Below the pieces are notes generated by a model, which had not been told where the DNA came from, made no database searches, and saw nothing but the letters and a program-made list of their open reading frames with translations. From the NCBI GenBank assembly GCA_001939145.1, contig LSRX01000282.1:646488-710487 (forward strand): a stretch of DNA of 64,000 nucleotides. The letters are read 5' to 3'. A program made the position numbers and the translations under genes. This stretch comes from Symbiodinium microadriaticum. Its lineage: Eukaryota; Sar; Dinophyceae; Suessiales; Symbiodiniaceae. Of the stretch, positions 10,210-20,972 are shown one piece after another. The stretch's first letter is position 1, and every line of letters starts with the position of its first letter.

Positions 10210-13200
10210 CTTTACGATTTCATCGTGTGCAACAGCGGCTGTCAACCTTTATGGTCATTCGGTAACGAGAATGCTTCTTGAAAATTCAGGAATAATCGCG
10301 GTGCTGTGGTGCTGTGCAGTTGAAGACATCTCTGGACGGGTCGGTTCCTACACTGCAGATCCAAGCGTGGCAAGTGTCAGGAGGGAGCCTCAGATGGCGG
10401 TGCACGGCATGCTCAAGCAATCTCAAACCTAGCTAACCATGTTTTATGAGGTCAGTCGCAGAAGGTTCGTGCCTTGCTGATCTCTGCCTGCGCATGCTCT
10501 CCAATTCTATTTATTTACTTGAGCCACAGGCCAGCGGAGCTCCGGTCCGCTCAGCACAGGGAGCGAGGATTGCCATGCTCCAGACTGAGCAGAAGCGAAC
10601 GCGGGGACGTTTAACATGAGCTTGTATCAGAAGGTTGCTAGAAACCAGCTGCTGGGTGGACCCAGCGGAGCTCGGCACTCAAAGATAAGTTTGCCCACGA
10701 AGTTGACAGAGACTTCCTGGATTCCTGCTTGCTAGACGGATGCAGACGCAGATGCGGAGACGCCACCCGCTGAGCTTTCTGCTTCTGTGTATTCCAAGTT
10801 GACACGTGATGTCTTGGCAGGATGGGCGACCATGTAGAACTGCTCTGCCTCAAGGTGCGAGGTTTGACTGCAACCGTCACTCCCCCGAACATGGAGAGCT
10901 GTCAGGTCGAGCTCTCTCTCTCTCTCTCTGGCTTTCGCTCGCTCTCGTCAGGCACAGTCTTTGGTTCGCCAGTTGGGCACTGCCCGTGCCTTAGATTGTA
11001 ATCGCGACGGTTTTCAGGGGACCTGAAAGACTTACTGCGTCCTGCCAGGGAATGATGGAGCCTTCCCAGTCGGTCCGTGCTGACCTCACCTGTCTAAACG
11101 GCCCTAGCTTTCCATTCCAGGCTTAAACCTCGGCACCGTTGCTGCATGCGAGCAGTTTCGAGCACGAAATCCTAGGATCTTTGCAGAAGAAGCTTATGTT
11201 GCTCGGCCAGGCCGCGGAGGTGGGCTGTGTGTTCAGCTGCATATGTACCTATTCATGCTGGCCGAGCAAATATCATTGACAATTCTTCGCTCGCTTGTCA
11301 AATCGCATTGCAGGTGACGCCTGCCGCGCCTCCGTTCACGCGGTCTCCCTAGTTCCGCTAAGCCAGCGCGACCGCAGACTGGACCGAGACGAGTGCATCC
11401 TGTAGGCCGAGATGCATTGGCGGTCCACTCGAACCCGCCGGGACAGGCGAGGAAGACAGCATCCATCGGCTGTCGCTCGTCGCTGTCGTCACCAGCTAGA
11501 CCGGCAGTATCTTGTCTGTCCAAGCTGAGGTGATGCATCTTCCATGGACCTCAAGTTCAGCCCTGCTCCAGTCTGGCACTGAAGTGAGCTTTAAACTTTA
11601 AACAATCTTAAACACCCGCGATGTCTGATTGTGTGCATGGTCATCGACGCGGGCCCGAGATAGGTAAGGATAGAGCAGAGGGAGCGCCCAAAGTGGCAGC
11701 TCCCCTTCTCGGCGAGCACTTTCTGGTTTCTTCACATGCCTGTCGTGCCGCATGATAAAGGTGCCATTCTGTGTGGTGGTGTGGCTTTTGCTAGCTTCCG
11801 TGAGTTGGCTGATAATTCATTAGAAGATTGTCTTTTTCAAAGGTGCGAGGCAACAACCGGTGGTCTTCGAAGGGAGTCGGACAAGGCCTAATTCGCTGAA
11901 CAGGAATTGGGCAGCGCGTGGATTTCGTGCCGCCTCGGTGCACAGGTTCAGACCTGCGATGTCTTACTTTCTCAACAGTGCACCCACGCGTTTGCAGGCC
12001 GCTTCCGCCTCGCTGCAATAGTGCACCGATACCAACACTGCAGGAAAAGGGTCGACACAGGCTGGTCGGGAACACTGCAGCCAGGGCATGCGATTCAACT
12101 GCCGTTTGGCCGTACTTGCTGTTTGATTTAGGGCAAAAGTGGGCACGCAGCAATGCGATTCTTGGATTGTTTTTTTTTTTTTTCGTTTTTTGATTGTTTG
12201 AATGTACATGTCTCTAAGTTTCGAGCCGGAGAAATACGAATTGTGTTCCCAAGCGCCGCTGAGCCATGGGGCCATGACTCCCCATACTGATTGTTGACTG
12301 GTGCTGGCTTGTGTTAATTGCAACCAGGGTCGGTACTACAAGGAGGGTCGAACCAGTAAAGATACATGAGCTGAAGGACCAAGCACAAAAAACAGGACCA
12401 GAAACTTCAAATCAGGTGGAACTCGCGTACCAGATTAGCTGTGATTTCCTATCTCCTGCATGGTGGCTCGCAGGTCGCCGTCGGCTTAAGGTTTTGTGGT
12501 CAAGTTTAGAGCGGGTGTGGCAGTGTTATGCTCACAAGACGACCCTATGTCAGAGGATCATGAGCGGGTAGATAGAGTTGGCTTCAATTGAAGCTGCCAC
12601 AATGATTGGCCATGCTGTCTTTTCGAACTAGCAGCCCCACTTTCTCTAGGAGTCTGCGAGCGTTGGGGCCCCGACGCTTTTAGGACTTTAAAAGCGCGAA
12701 AGCACTGGCCTGCGCGGAAAATTATGCCTGTAGCCTTAAAAGAAGGGCTTTCAGAAAGAAAACAAGTAGGTTGGCATTACGCAGCTTTGAGCTGGGAGGC
12801 AGCTTGATTGTTCCGACTTCTTTTGAGCGCGAGTCCCCGTCGGTGATTTCGGCAGCGCGCTGCCCGAGACCAGGCAGCATGAAAAAAAGCAGTGGTGTTT
12901 GGAGCTCCAGCTTTTCGGATCTTTGAAGTGTGGGCTTGCACTCATCTTAAGAATAGGGCTTCCGACGGAAGACGGCAGCCCGCAGTGCACAGCAAAATCA
13001 CGACAGAGAGAGTAGCTGCCAGTCAGCAGAAGTGCATGGCGGCACTTTCGCCTACGTGGAATGGAGTTAGACCCAACAGGGGCTGAGGACGCGTCGGAAG
13101 CTGAGGACGAGTTGGAGAGTCGCAATCATGCCCCCCTCCCCTCGTCCTAACCCCTCTGCAAACCTCTACGAAGCATCCCAAATTTTGAGTAGCGTTTTGC

Positions 13201-14507
13201 CTCGCCGGAAGGGCGCGGAAGCACGAAGAATACATCTGCAGCAGGAATGCTCCCGTAGAACAGAAAGGAGGTAGCGTAATACGTCAAGAGGGGTGTATGC
13301 TCTTGCGGAAGGGTTTGCTTGCAAAACGGTCCGTGGAAGGGCACACGGAGGGGACGACATGCAGTGACTCAGAAACGTGCCGACGCTTCGAGGCGCGGAA
13401 GGCTGAAGCAGTGGCGGAAGGGTTGTGCGGAAGGGGTTTTTGCGTCCTTGGCATTGAAACAGGACAAAAAACACAGCTCAAATAACTTGAAAAGTGGAGG
13501 CATACCCTGAAAAGTGGAAGAAAGTGCAGTGGTGTGAAGAAACGAAGTGGATGTGGCCTGTATATAGGGCACGCTTGATGCTTTGGAGGTGGTGGTCCCC
13601 AGCTGTTTGGGCCCTAGAGTGCTTCGTGTTGAACATGATAGTTTTCTGGTTTCCTCGTGCCTTGCTTCCCAGCTGTGGACGCGTGAAAACAGCTTTGGTG
13701 CCTCCCTGCGTCTTCCCGAGCCAAAGTTCCGAAAGGCACAAGTATTGCCCATTACAACGAAATACGGGTAGGGCATGCGAGTCAAGGGGCAGGGCAGCAA
13801 GAAGCACAGGGCGGTCCACGTGGAGTCCGTGCGTCAGAAAACATTGAAGAACTTTTTCTGCTGAAGAGTGGTACCGAGTACCACGCTGGGCTGTACTGCT
13901 CCACTTTCACGAGACTCAGCTGCAACGGAATCCACTGCGGACCACTGCCGAAGCAAACCCGTAAGGACTTGCTTGCTTGAAAGAAGTGCAGAAGGTGCAG
14001 ACGAACCAGGGGACGGTTCTCTCCGCGAGGTGATTGGGTAAGGACGGCGGTCCTTTACACGGAGAGCAGCTCGAGCATCCTTGCCGTATAAATCAGGGAC
14101 GGGAAGTGCAACTTCGAACCGCAACATTCGGACGGTGTCTTCACCAACGTACTGCTGAAGGGATCTGCCGAATCCGGCTACCTTGTCCTCCCGCGAGCAG
14201 ACGGAACTACCTGTCCCTGTTGGTAAACGGCTAGGCTAGGACGCAGAACTGCAGCTGGACGAGGACATGTCAGGCTTTCACTGGCCGACAGCGAAACGCC
14301 CTCACAGTCGAAGGACACGAAATACAGTCAACTTTGAAACTTCCAGGCACTTGTCGCCCAATCCCAATTCCCACAACGGCTCGAGTAAGATGCAGGTGGC
14401 AGCCAAAAGCAGCACAAACTCCCAAGCTGCGCCTACAGCGGGGTTATATGTATGATGGAGCCCAGCCATGAGAACGAGACGTTTCACATCCCACCCAAGC
14501 AGGCACA
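10210..14507. other. Long stretch without confident genes
   Basis: It holds a CT run near 10915-10930 and a T-rich homopolymer at 12170-12190. A possible short exon after gcattgcag near 11315 reads VPLSQRDRRLDRDECIL. A GCGGAAGG-rich patch lies at 13200-13440. None of these could be linked into a gene. Confidence 0.35.
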
Positions 14508-14756
14508 TGCAAGAAGTGCCGCGGCTGCAAGGAGGAAGCAGAAAACGCAGGGAAGAATGGACAGCTGCAGTGCAAAGCGCCAGTGCTCAACCTGCCGGAG
14601 ATGCCACATCAGTACGCAAGACAGAAGCTCCTACTGACGAAGTTGGAGGGCGGGTGGGAAGATGAGTCGATGCTTGTCGCTCAAAATCATGAAGTGATGC
14701 GTAGGACAAACCGGATGCTGTGGAGGCGGCGGTCCAAACCCAGTCCTGAGTTCTAA
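14508..14756 (+). CDS. Putative terminal exon with Cys-rich start
   Basis: The + frame reads CKKCRGCKEEAENAGKNGQL, then QCKAPVLNLPEMPHQYARQK, LLLTKLEGGWEDESMLVAQN, HEVMRRTNRMLWRRRSKPSP, E, F and TAA. The charged helical C-terminal part looks genuinely coding. The CxxCxxC start could belong to a metal-binding fold, but this is speculative. Part of it recurs about 320 bp downstream as a diverged copy. Confidence 0.45.
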   Translation, partial: CKKCRGCKEEAENAGKNGQLQCKAPVLNLPEMPHQYARQKLLLTKLEGGWEDESMLVAQNHEVMRRTNRMLWRRRSKPSPEF

Positions 14757-14919
14757 ATTGTTTGGAACACAAGAATGTGCATTGTTGAAGACAGGTTTCG
14801 CTTTCCTGATCAACCATCCATGAATGCAATTAGTGGGTGAAAGGTGCAGTGCGCAATGCGACATGCCGGCACTAGAATGGCCGGTGCAGAAAATTATCGA
14901 GATGCTGCACCAAGATAAA

Positions 14920-15084
14920 AGAACAGTAGCTCCTGCCGATGAAGTTCAAAGACCGGCGGGAAGCTGAGTGGATGTCAAGGCGTCTTGCCCAGCTTCTTTT
15001 TGTTGTTGTGAAAGCAGTTCAAAGGGACTACGCCTTCTACCAACCGGAGGAAGGCTCCCACAACTACTCCCCACGACCAGGTCT
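14920..15084 (+). pseudogene. Diverged tandem copy of the 14.6-kb exon
   Basis: Around 14926-14980 the DNA aligns with 14627-14680: both read a GCTCCT block, GAAGTT, a G-rich block and GATGAGT/GCTGAGT. In the matching frame the copy has TAG where the first copy has a Lys codon, then continues LLPMKFKDRREAEWMSRRLA, QLLFVVVKAVQRDYAFYQPE, EGSHNYSPRPG. Either the copy begins as a new exon after the TAG, or it is a broken duplicate. It runs directly into the pyrimidine tract. Confidence 0.3.
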
Positions 15085-15480
15085 GACTCCCTCCCCTTTC
15101 TCCTTTCCCCTCTCCCCTCCTCGCCCCTCCTCTTCCTCCTCTCCCCTCCTGTCCCCTCTCCCCTCTCTCCTTCCCCTCCTTCTCTCCTTGTCTTGCCGGT
15201 CTCCCCTCTCCCCTCCTCTTCTCTCCTCTCCCCTCTCCCCTCCCTCATCCTCTCCTCTCCTCTCCTCTCCTCTCCTCTCCTCTCCTCTCCTCTCCTCTCG
15301 CCTTGTCTCCCCCGGTCTACCCCTCTCTCCCTCTCTCTCTTCTCTCTCCCGCTCTCTCTCCCTCTCTGTCTCCCTCTCCTCCCTCTCCTCCCTCTCCTTC
15401 CTCGCCTCCATCTCCTCCCTCTCCTCCCTCTCCTCCCGCTCCTCCCTCTGCTCCCTCTCCTCCCTCTTGCCTCTCCCTCT
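15085..15480. repeat. CT-rich low-complexity tract
   Basis: About 400 bp of almost pure pyrimidine on the + strand, built from CCCCT, CTCCT and CTCTCC units, with a clean (CTCCT)n run at about 15245-15300. The overlapping open frames on both strands (Leu/Pro/Ser-rich or Arg/Glu/Gly-rich) are artefacts of composition. Confidence 0.9.
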
Positions 15481-15499
15481 GCCTGTGCCTCTCCGTTTG

Positions 15500-16500
15500 C
15501 CTCTTGAGGGGTTGTCTGAGGCTTGCAAGCCCGCAACAAAAAAGGGTTTGTCTGAGTACTTAAGGCTTCACGCTCCAAAGCCAAGAGCCTGATGGCTTTG
15601 TTTCACACCGCAAACCCAAAGACCCTGATATCTAAAAGCCCAAGGCTCCTATGCAAAAACATTCGAGACACATTTTTGAATTAGAGGGTATTGGGCTCTC
15701 CGGGCAAGCGGGACTTTCAACCATTCAATCGCTTTTATCCCGAAGCTCCCTCCGTCTCTCCCTCCCTCCTTCCCTCCGGGTAGGTCGACGCCACCGAAAA
15801 CGAACCGAACAGGCTGCAAAAATGACAAGTGGTATCAAAAGTTGGTACTTGTACGATCTTCGTCCATTCTACAGGCTGCAATCACATGTGCGACGAAAAG
15901 CATCCATCAAGAAATCGCTTCCGTAGCAGCGGAAACCAAGCAGAACCAAAGCAGTGACAGAAGGGTATGTGCCAGATGCCCACGAATGAAAGAAGCGACA
16001 GCCGGCGACATAGACGCTCGCGACAAAGGCATATGTCCACAATGACGATACACAAGCTGCTTAGAGGTTTACCCTTTTGGTCTGCAGATGCGCACACTCA
16101 AAATCAGTAGTGCTTTCGCTTGTGTTTGGATTCTCGCTACCTCACCGTGTGGGACTTCAGGGGGAGAGAGGCACACCCAAGCACAGCAGCGACTTCTCTA
16201 TATGAACATGCAGCAAACCCAGAGTGACAGCAAGAACAACCGAGATGATGATGCGATAAGAAGCGATTTCCATTAGCACAGGCCTAGGAGCAAGCACTGC
16301 AGGTTGGTTTTGTTGAGAAAGCAGGGGGCTGAAACTTCGCCAGGCAGGACTCCCTTCCCACCCCTACGATGTGGAGTGCCGATCTAGATTCTAGATTTCT
16401 TTTGGGGTTCGTTTATCTTAGCCCCACGGCCACATGGTCGCAGGCTGACGTCTTGCTTCTAAATGTCTTCAATCGATGGCCGTAAGGTTGCCACAAGTCT
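15500..16500. other. No supported gene
   Basis: A short second CT patch lies near 15745-15775. No frame shows domain-like sequence or paired splice sites. Confidence 0.35.
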
Positions 16501-16531
16501 CAACATGTTCGACTTTTTTGGGCCTGGCAGG

Positions 16532-17211
16532 AGCATGTGCGGGATGAAGCCTTTTCAGCTCGTGGACGATGCTGAACTTGCTCGCAGGTTTCTGGTGACG
16601 GCATCCAAGCTTTCGCATTTTCGGTAATTCCCTGCGATACGCTAGCTACCACTTTTCATAGATTTTTAGGAACTTGTCCCCAAGATGGAACAGAGGACAA
16701 CAAAAAGTCTGCATGCTTGTCGTGCACCTCATATCTGAGGTTGCGGCTGCTGGATGAGGTGTTCGATTCACTGGACGAGAAAGAATCCATGGCGCCCACT
16801 TGTGGCAAGCAAAGCCGACCAGCATCCAGCTGTAGACGGCCGACGTCTACGGGAAGATATTCTGAGGTTACTCCGATGGCACGCTCGGGACCTACATGGA
16901 AAACACGAAGAAGGCTGGAGGCCAAACGCGATGAACTCCGGAAACCCAACGCTCCTGCCAACCGCACGCCAGCGTCGGGAAGGACAGCGGCCCGTGCTTC
17001 AGTCAAAGTGCTCGCAAGGCCTGCTGCATCTAATAGAGTCCCACCGTTGAAGGGCCTGCAGGCCACGGGCGCAACCGCACAGCATCCAGTGCTGTCGGAA
17101 TCCAAAGGCCAAGCTTACCAGGATTTTCGAGAAAGAAGGTCAAGATCTACTGCCTCAGAGGAGATGTCCAGCGATCCGAGATCTGAAGTGACTTGGCTCA
17201 GTCTAGGCTGA
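16532..17211 (+). CDS. 3' end of an unidentified gene with a 38-nt intron
   Basis: Exon 1 (about 16532-16623) reads SMCGMKPFQLVDDAELARRF, then LVTASKLSHF, and ends on two codon bases before gtaatt. The exon from 16662 supplies the third base and continues FLGTCPQDGTEDNKKSACLS, then LLDEVFDSLDEKESMAPTCG, a basic disordered stretch rich in Arg, Ala and Pro, RRLEAKRDELRKPNAPANRT, and ends EEMSSDPRSEVTWLSLG with TGA. The join at 16624-16661 is GT-AG, phase-compatible and only 38 nt. The C-terminal 150 residues look disordered. No family is recognised. Confidence 0.5.
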
Positions 17212-18632
17212 GGGCCATGCTTGTGTGTTGGTTAGCTTCGTGGGTCCCCGAAGAAGTATGAAGAAGCTGGAGGGGAGAACGGAGATAAACAGAAGAAGGG
17301 TACGGGCAATCATTGTGGTATAGACTATTGGGTTCTCACGATCAGAGCCAACTGGTTGAAAGCATTTCGCTGGTACTTGGAGGAACGCATCTTGGCCGGG
17401 GTCCTGGACTATGTCCCGTGCTCCTGAATCCTACCAGTACTCGGGGGGAAAGCATGGTGTGCGGGGGCCTGAATGCACCAATACTTCCTGAAAGCAGTTT
17501 GGCCGTGTTGAAGAGTATCGCCAGCACTTCAAGCAGGTTAGCCGCGTGTTCGTCGTCGTCCTCGTCGTCGCTATGGAAGAGGTCGTTAATATGCAATGTT
17601 CTACAACAACTTATATAGTTTTAACATGTCCCCTGTCTTATCCTTCATGTTCATTGATGCATTGAAAAGTTGCCGTGAAATAAATGTTATGGTTCATTTC
17701 TCGAATCTCAATGGTTGTGCGCATCACAAAAGTGTAAACGTGATGTAACTCTATGACTAGATATTCTAATCTTATTGGACGATGAGAAGCCCAAAAGAAG
17801 CAGTATCTCGATTTTCAGTATTTTTGAAAGGAATTGCCTCTACTTTCCCGATGAATGGCATAGCTTTCACCCAGCAACATGAAAAATCCAGCTTCAATAC
17901 AAATTCTGTACGTTTTTGACGATCCGAATCTATACGAATCTGTACCAGAGTGTGGGTTTTTAGAGGACGATAATGGGCCCGGATGACCTATCGCAGTTTA
18001 CGCATCCTCGTATAAATCTTATGCCTCGTGGTGGTTCATGGTGGTTCGAGGAATATAGTACACGTGTACATTCAGCTTTCCGTTTGTCATGCTTTACATT
18101 GTTATGCTTGAACAACCACATATGCCGAGCGAGTCATGGTGATCGCGGTCGTCATTGTCTTACAGGATCTTACAGGGGTCTAGGGATGACCAAAACCCCC
18201 AAAAGCAGTTTTAAAGTAGATTCGTCCGTACTTTGAGAGCAATCGAATTCCTTGTAAAACGATATCAATAAAAACGATAGCGAAGGTTCGTAACTTTAGC
18301 TCAGATCATACAGTCCCAAAAGTCTTGCAAAAACGATAAGAGTAAAAAAAGAGATAACCATGTTAAGTGTCAAGCAAATGGGTGGGGCTCTCACGCACCG
18401 TCGACAATAGAACATTGTGGAAGAGCGGGATCTAGAGGTCACCCGACGAAAATCTGGAGACTGATCAAGCTACTACTACAAGCTCTTACCTACCCCAAGA
18501 CACTACAACACAATTGCATTGTCATCGGACCCTGAAGCTGGGCCAAGGTGGGCAGAGATGCAGGCAGGATTTTTGCGCATTCTCCATGATGTTTCGACGC
18601 ATAATCGTGGCATCGTCATGGGCAGGTTCCAG
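17212..18632. other. AT-richer intergenic stretch
   Basis: No exon can be supported. A weak candidate at 17400-17535 (+), with LPESSLAVLKSIASTSSR before a possible gttagc donor, competes with an open frame on the minus strand. From 17640 to 18500 the base composition shifts towards AT, as expected for spacer DNA. Confidence 0.35.
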
Positions 18633-18735
18633 CCCGCGATCGCTGTCAGAATCAAAAGCTTCACCCGACCGAGCAATAGTTGACGATTCTGACACAAACA
18701 CGGTATACACAGATGACGAATTCGAAGATGACTGA
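18633..18735 (+). CDS. Putative terminal exon with acidic tail
   Basis: After the acceptor ggttccag the frame reads PRSLSESKASPDRAIVDDSD, then TNTVYTDDEFEDD and TGA. The serine-rich then acidic C-terminus is protein-like. The frame is also open upstream to about 18514, so the acceptor is not certain. No family recognised. Confidence 0.4.
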
Positions 18736-18875
18736 AACTAGGCCCCAGGTTTCACAAAGCTTCGCGGGGGCTTTCACACGTGTGCACCGCACTGCGAATT
18801 GTCAGTTCTTGAGATGCAAGATGCGTCTTTGTGATTTTCCAGTGCAGTGCGGGCAGACTACAAAGAGTCTCTGCT

Positions 18876-18915
18876 TCGGGGGTGGGGGGCGGTGGGGGGG
18901 TGGCAGGCGCGCGGG
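18876..18915. repeat. G-rich tract
   Basis: Several runs of three to seven G separated by one to three bases could fold as a G-quadruplex on the + strand. No gene context is visible. Confidence 0.5.
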
Positions 18916-19189
18916 TGGGTAGACGAGTTTCGCTGAGGATGTGCCAGACCCTACCATGCCCAACATTGGGGAGGCGCTCGGCTGACGGCATTCATCGATT
19001 TCAGCTGTGCTATCTAATCCAGAACCACCTGCTGTGGGCGATCTAACTCAGAAAGGAGCTGGCCGAACTGCGGGGCCGTCTCGGCCGCGTCGAAAGGGCG
19101 CTGTGCCTGGCTAGGCCTCGCCCGGGCACGGCAGGAAAGGCGCTGTGCGTTCTGCCGAGGCTCTGCAGGCCCGCCAGGGCCATGTACCT

Positions 19190-19342
19190 GGCGGACCGGG
19201 CTGGTCAAGCTCAGAGGTGCTTCGAACCACGCAATCGGTGCTTCCCAGTGTTGAGACTCGAGGTGCTCAATTTGCGTGGTCGCTTACAGACAGTCGGGCT
19301 CTCAAATTTACGAAGAAGCTTGCCTGTCGTAATTCCAAGGAG
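19190..19342 (+). CDS. Putative exon before a GTACGA donor
   Basis: The frame reads SSSEVLRTTQSVLPSVETRG, then AQFAWSLTDSRALKFTKKLA, CRNSKE, followed by gtacga. It looks coding, but the 5' boundary in the GC-rich stretch before 19190 is unresolved, and another frame is also open. Confidence 0.3.
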
Positions 19343-19829
19343 GTACGAAAGTCGTAAGTATGACACGTTTTCACAGTTATGTTGCTGCACTTTGTGGGGG
19401 TTTATCTTTCCAAGCAAGAAGTAATGTAAGAGAAGAGTTGCGAAGTTGCAAAACTATAATCTGCAGCATACCTGGCTACTGCATGTGGATTGTGACATGC
19501 GCAACTGTGGCTCGAAATACTTCAAAACCGATTGCCAGACGTCCGAAGTGCAATTGTCGAGACAAGCCCATCTCCTACGACTGGTTTTCTTCACGGAACA
19601 CAAGCCAAGTGGCGTTGTATTTATCTTGACGGGAGTACAGCAGAGCCCCGAAGCCAAACAAGAAGGAGTCCGGAACTGACTCGCCTGGATGCCCCCCCGA
19701 ACCGATTCGTGCGAGGTAGAGTCTGAACTCGTGGATGTCCGGGCAGAGCTGCGAGAGGCACATCTGCTCTGACGGCTCGGTCTCATGAAATTCGGCATGA
19801 GGCGAGCCATTCCTGTCTTTTGGTTGCAG

Positions 19830-20705
19830 GCTTGTGCGTCGATCTCGCACATGGCATGCATGTGGGAGAAGATGGAGAAACCTGAAGCGGAAAGGCTTGA
19901 TCGCGTTGCTCCAGTGCTGACGCGAATCGGCAGAGTGGTACAGGTATAATTTCGCGATGAGCATTAACATGTTTATACGTGTAGTAAATGAGTATGTAGG
20001 TGGGTGTGTGGGTGGGGTTGGTTGGTGGGTAGGCAGGTCGGTCGGTCGGGAGCAGGTTGCTGTGTAGGCATGCACATATGCAGGCACACAAGCAGCATGT
20101 ATTTATGCATGCCTGTATGTATGTATGTATGTATGTATGTATGTATGTATGTATGTATGTGCGTATGGACTGACTGGCTGATTGATTTGCTTCAGACACA
20201 TGCACTAATTCGGCACATGCGACGTTGGATCCTGTATTTTGTCAATCCTGAATGGAACTTCTTCTTTGTCGACAACATGCTGCGAAGGCGTACGCCTCCT
20301 GGTGAACTGCTCAGCCGTTGTCAAGTGCATGTTCTGTTCATGCTGCAGAGCATGCATGTTCATTTTGTCGGCGCCCGGCGTTTCCATGCGAATCTGCTTG
20401 TGTTCGTGAGAGAGCTCAGTTCCAGCAGCGACACCACCACAAGATTCCAGGCTGCTCGTGGGACTCGGACCGTGTCAATTCTCACAGTGGACTCTTGGTT
20501 GTTCAGGCGGGCTGGCCCTGAAATGGCCACTGCTGCTGAACAGGCTTGAAATTGATTTGCACGTTACAGCAGTGGCCGCATACTGTTGTTGTGTCTTAAT
20601 CTGCAGGATTTGAAGCTGGCTAATCTAGCACAACCTCCCGCAGCGACCCCGGCTCTATTCTGTCTGCAATCAGACTTGAGAGGTTGTCGATCTCAGGATC
20701 CCTGA
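19830..20705 (+). CDS. Unidentified gene, internal and terminal exons
   Basis: Exon 19830-19943 follows ttttggttgcag and reads ACASISHMACMWEKMEKPEA, then ERLDRVAPVLTRIGRVVQ, before gtataa. Exon 20196-~20407 follows gatttgcttcag in matching phase and reads THALIRHMRRWILYFVNPEW, then NFFFVDNMLRRRTPPGELLS, RCQVHVLFMLQSMHVHFVGA and RRFHANLLVF before gtgaga. A terminal exon 20607-20705 follows aatctgcag and reads DLKLANLAQPPAATPALFCL, then QSDLRGCRSQDP and TGA; it may need one more exon in between. The protein is helical with aromatic clusters. I compared it loosely with gamma-tubulin complex proteins and could not confirm that. The intron at 19944-20195 contains a TATG microsatellite. Confidence 0.45.
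20112..20162. repeat. TATG tetranucleotide microsatellite
   Basis: About eleven near-perfect copies of a TGTA/TATG unit lie within an intron. A GGTT/GGTC-rich patch precedes it at 20000-20055. Confidence 0.85.
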
Positions 20706-20972
20706 CAGGTTCCTTACTGTAGAAATGCTTGCTAAACGACGGATCTTCAACAGAGTTTTAATTCAGGCAGAACCCCATGTGCCCGTCCAGGACACGCCAG
20801 TGGCTTTCAGAGACATCAGTTTCCGATTGATCAATCTTGCGCAGCCGTTCATGTTCTTTCTCATAAACGACCTTTCGCAGCTGACACCTCTAGGTATCAA
20901 GAAAAGCTCTACAGCAGAGCTTGCACCTAAAAAGTTCAATGGGTCAAAGTCTAAGAAAGAGCGTTTGACACA

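Noticed and set aside
14939..15592. Leu/Pro/Ser-rich and Arg/Glu-rich frames of about 200 codons
   Set aside because: They translate the pyrimidine tract; only the first 45 codons, before the tract, look protein-like.
19830..20407. Assignment of the 20-kb gene to gamma-tubulin complex proteins
   Set aside because: The resemblance is limited to aromatic helical patches and the order of motifs does not fit.
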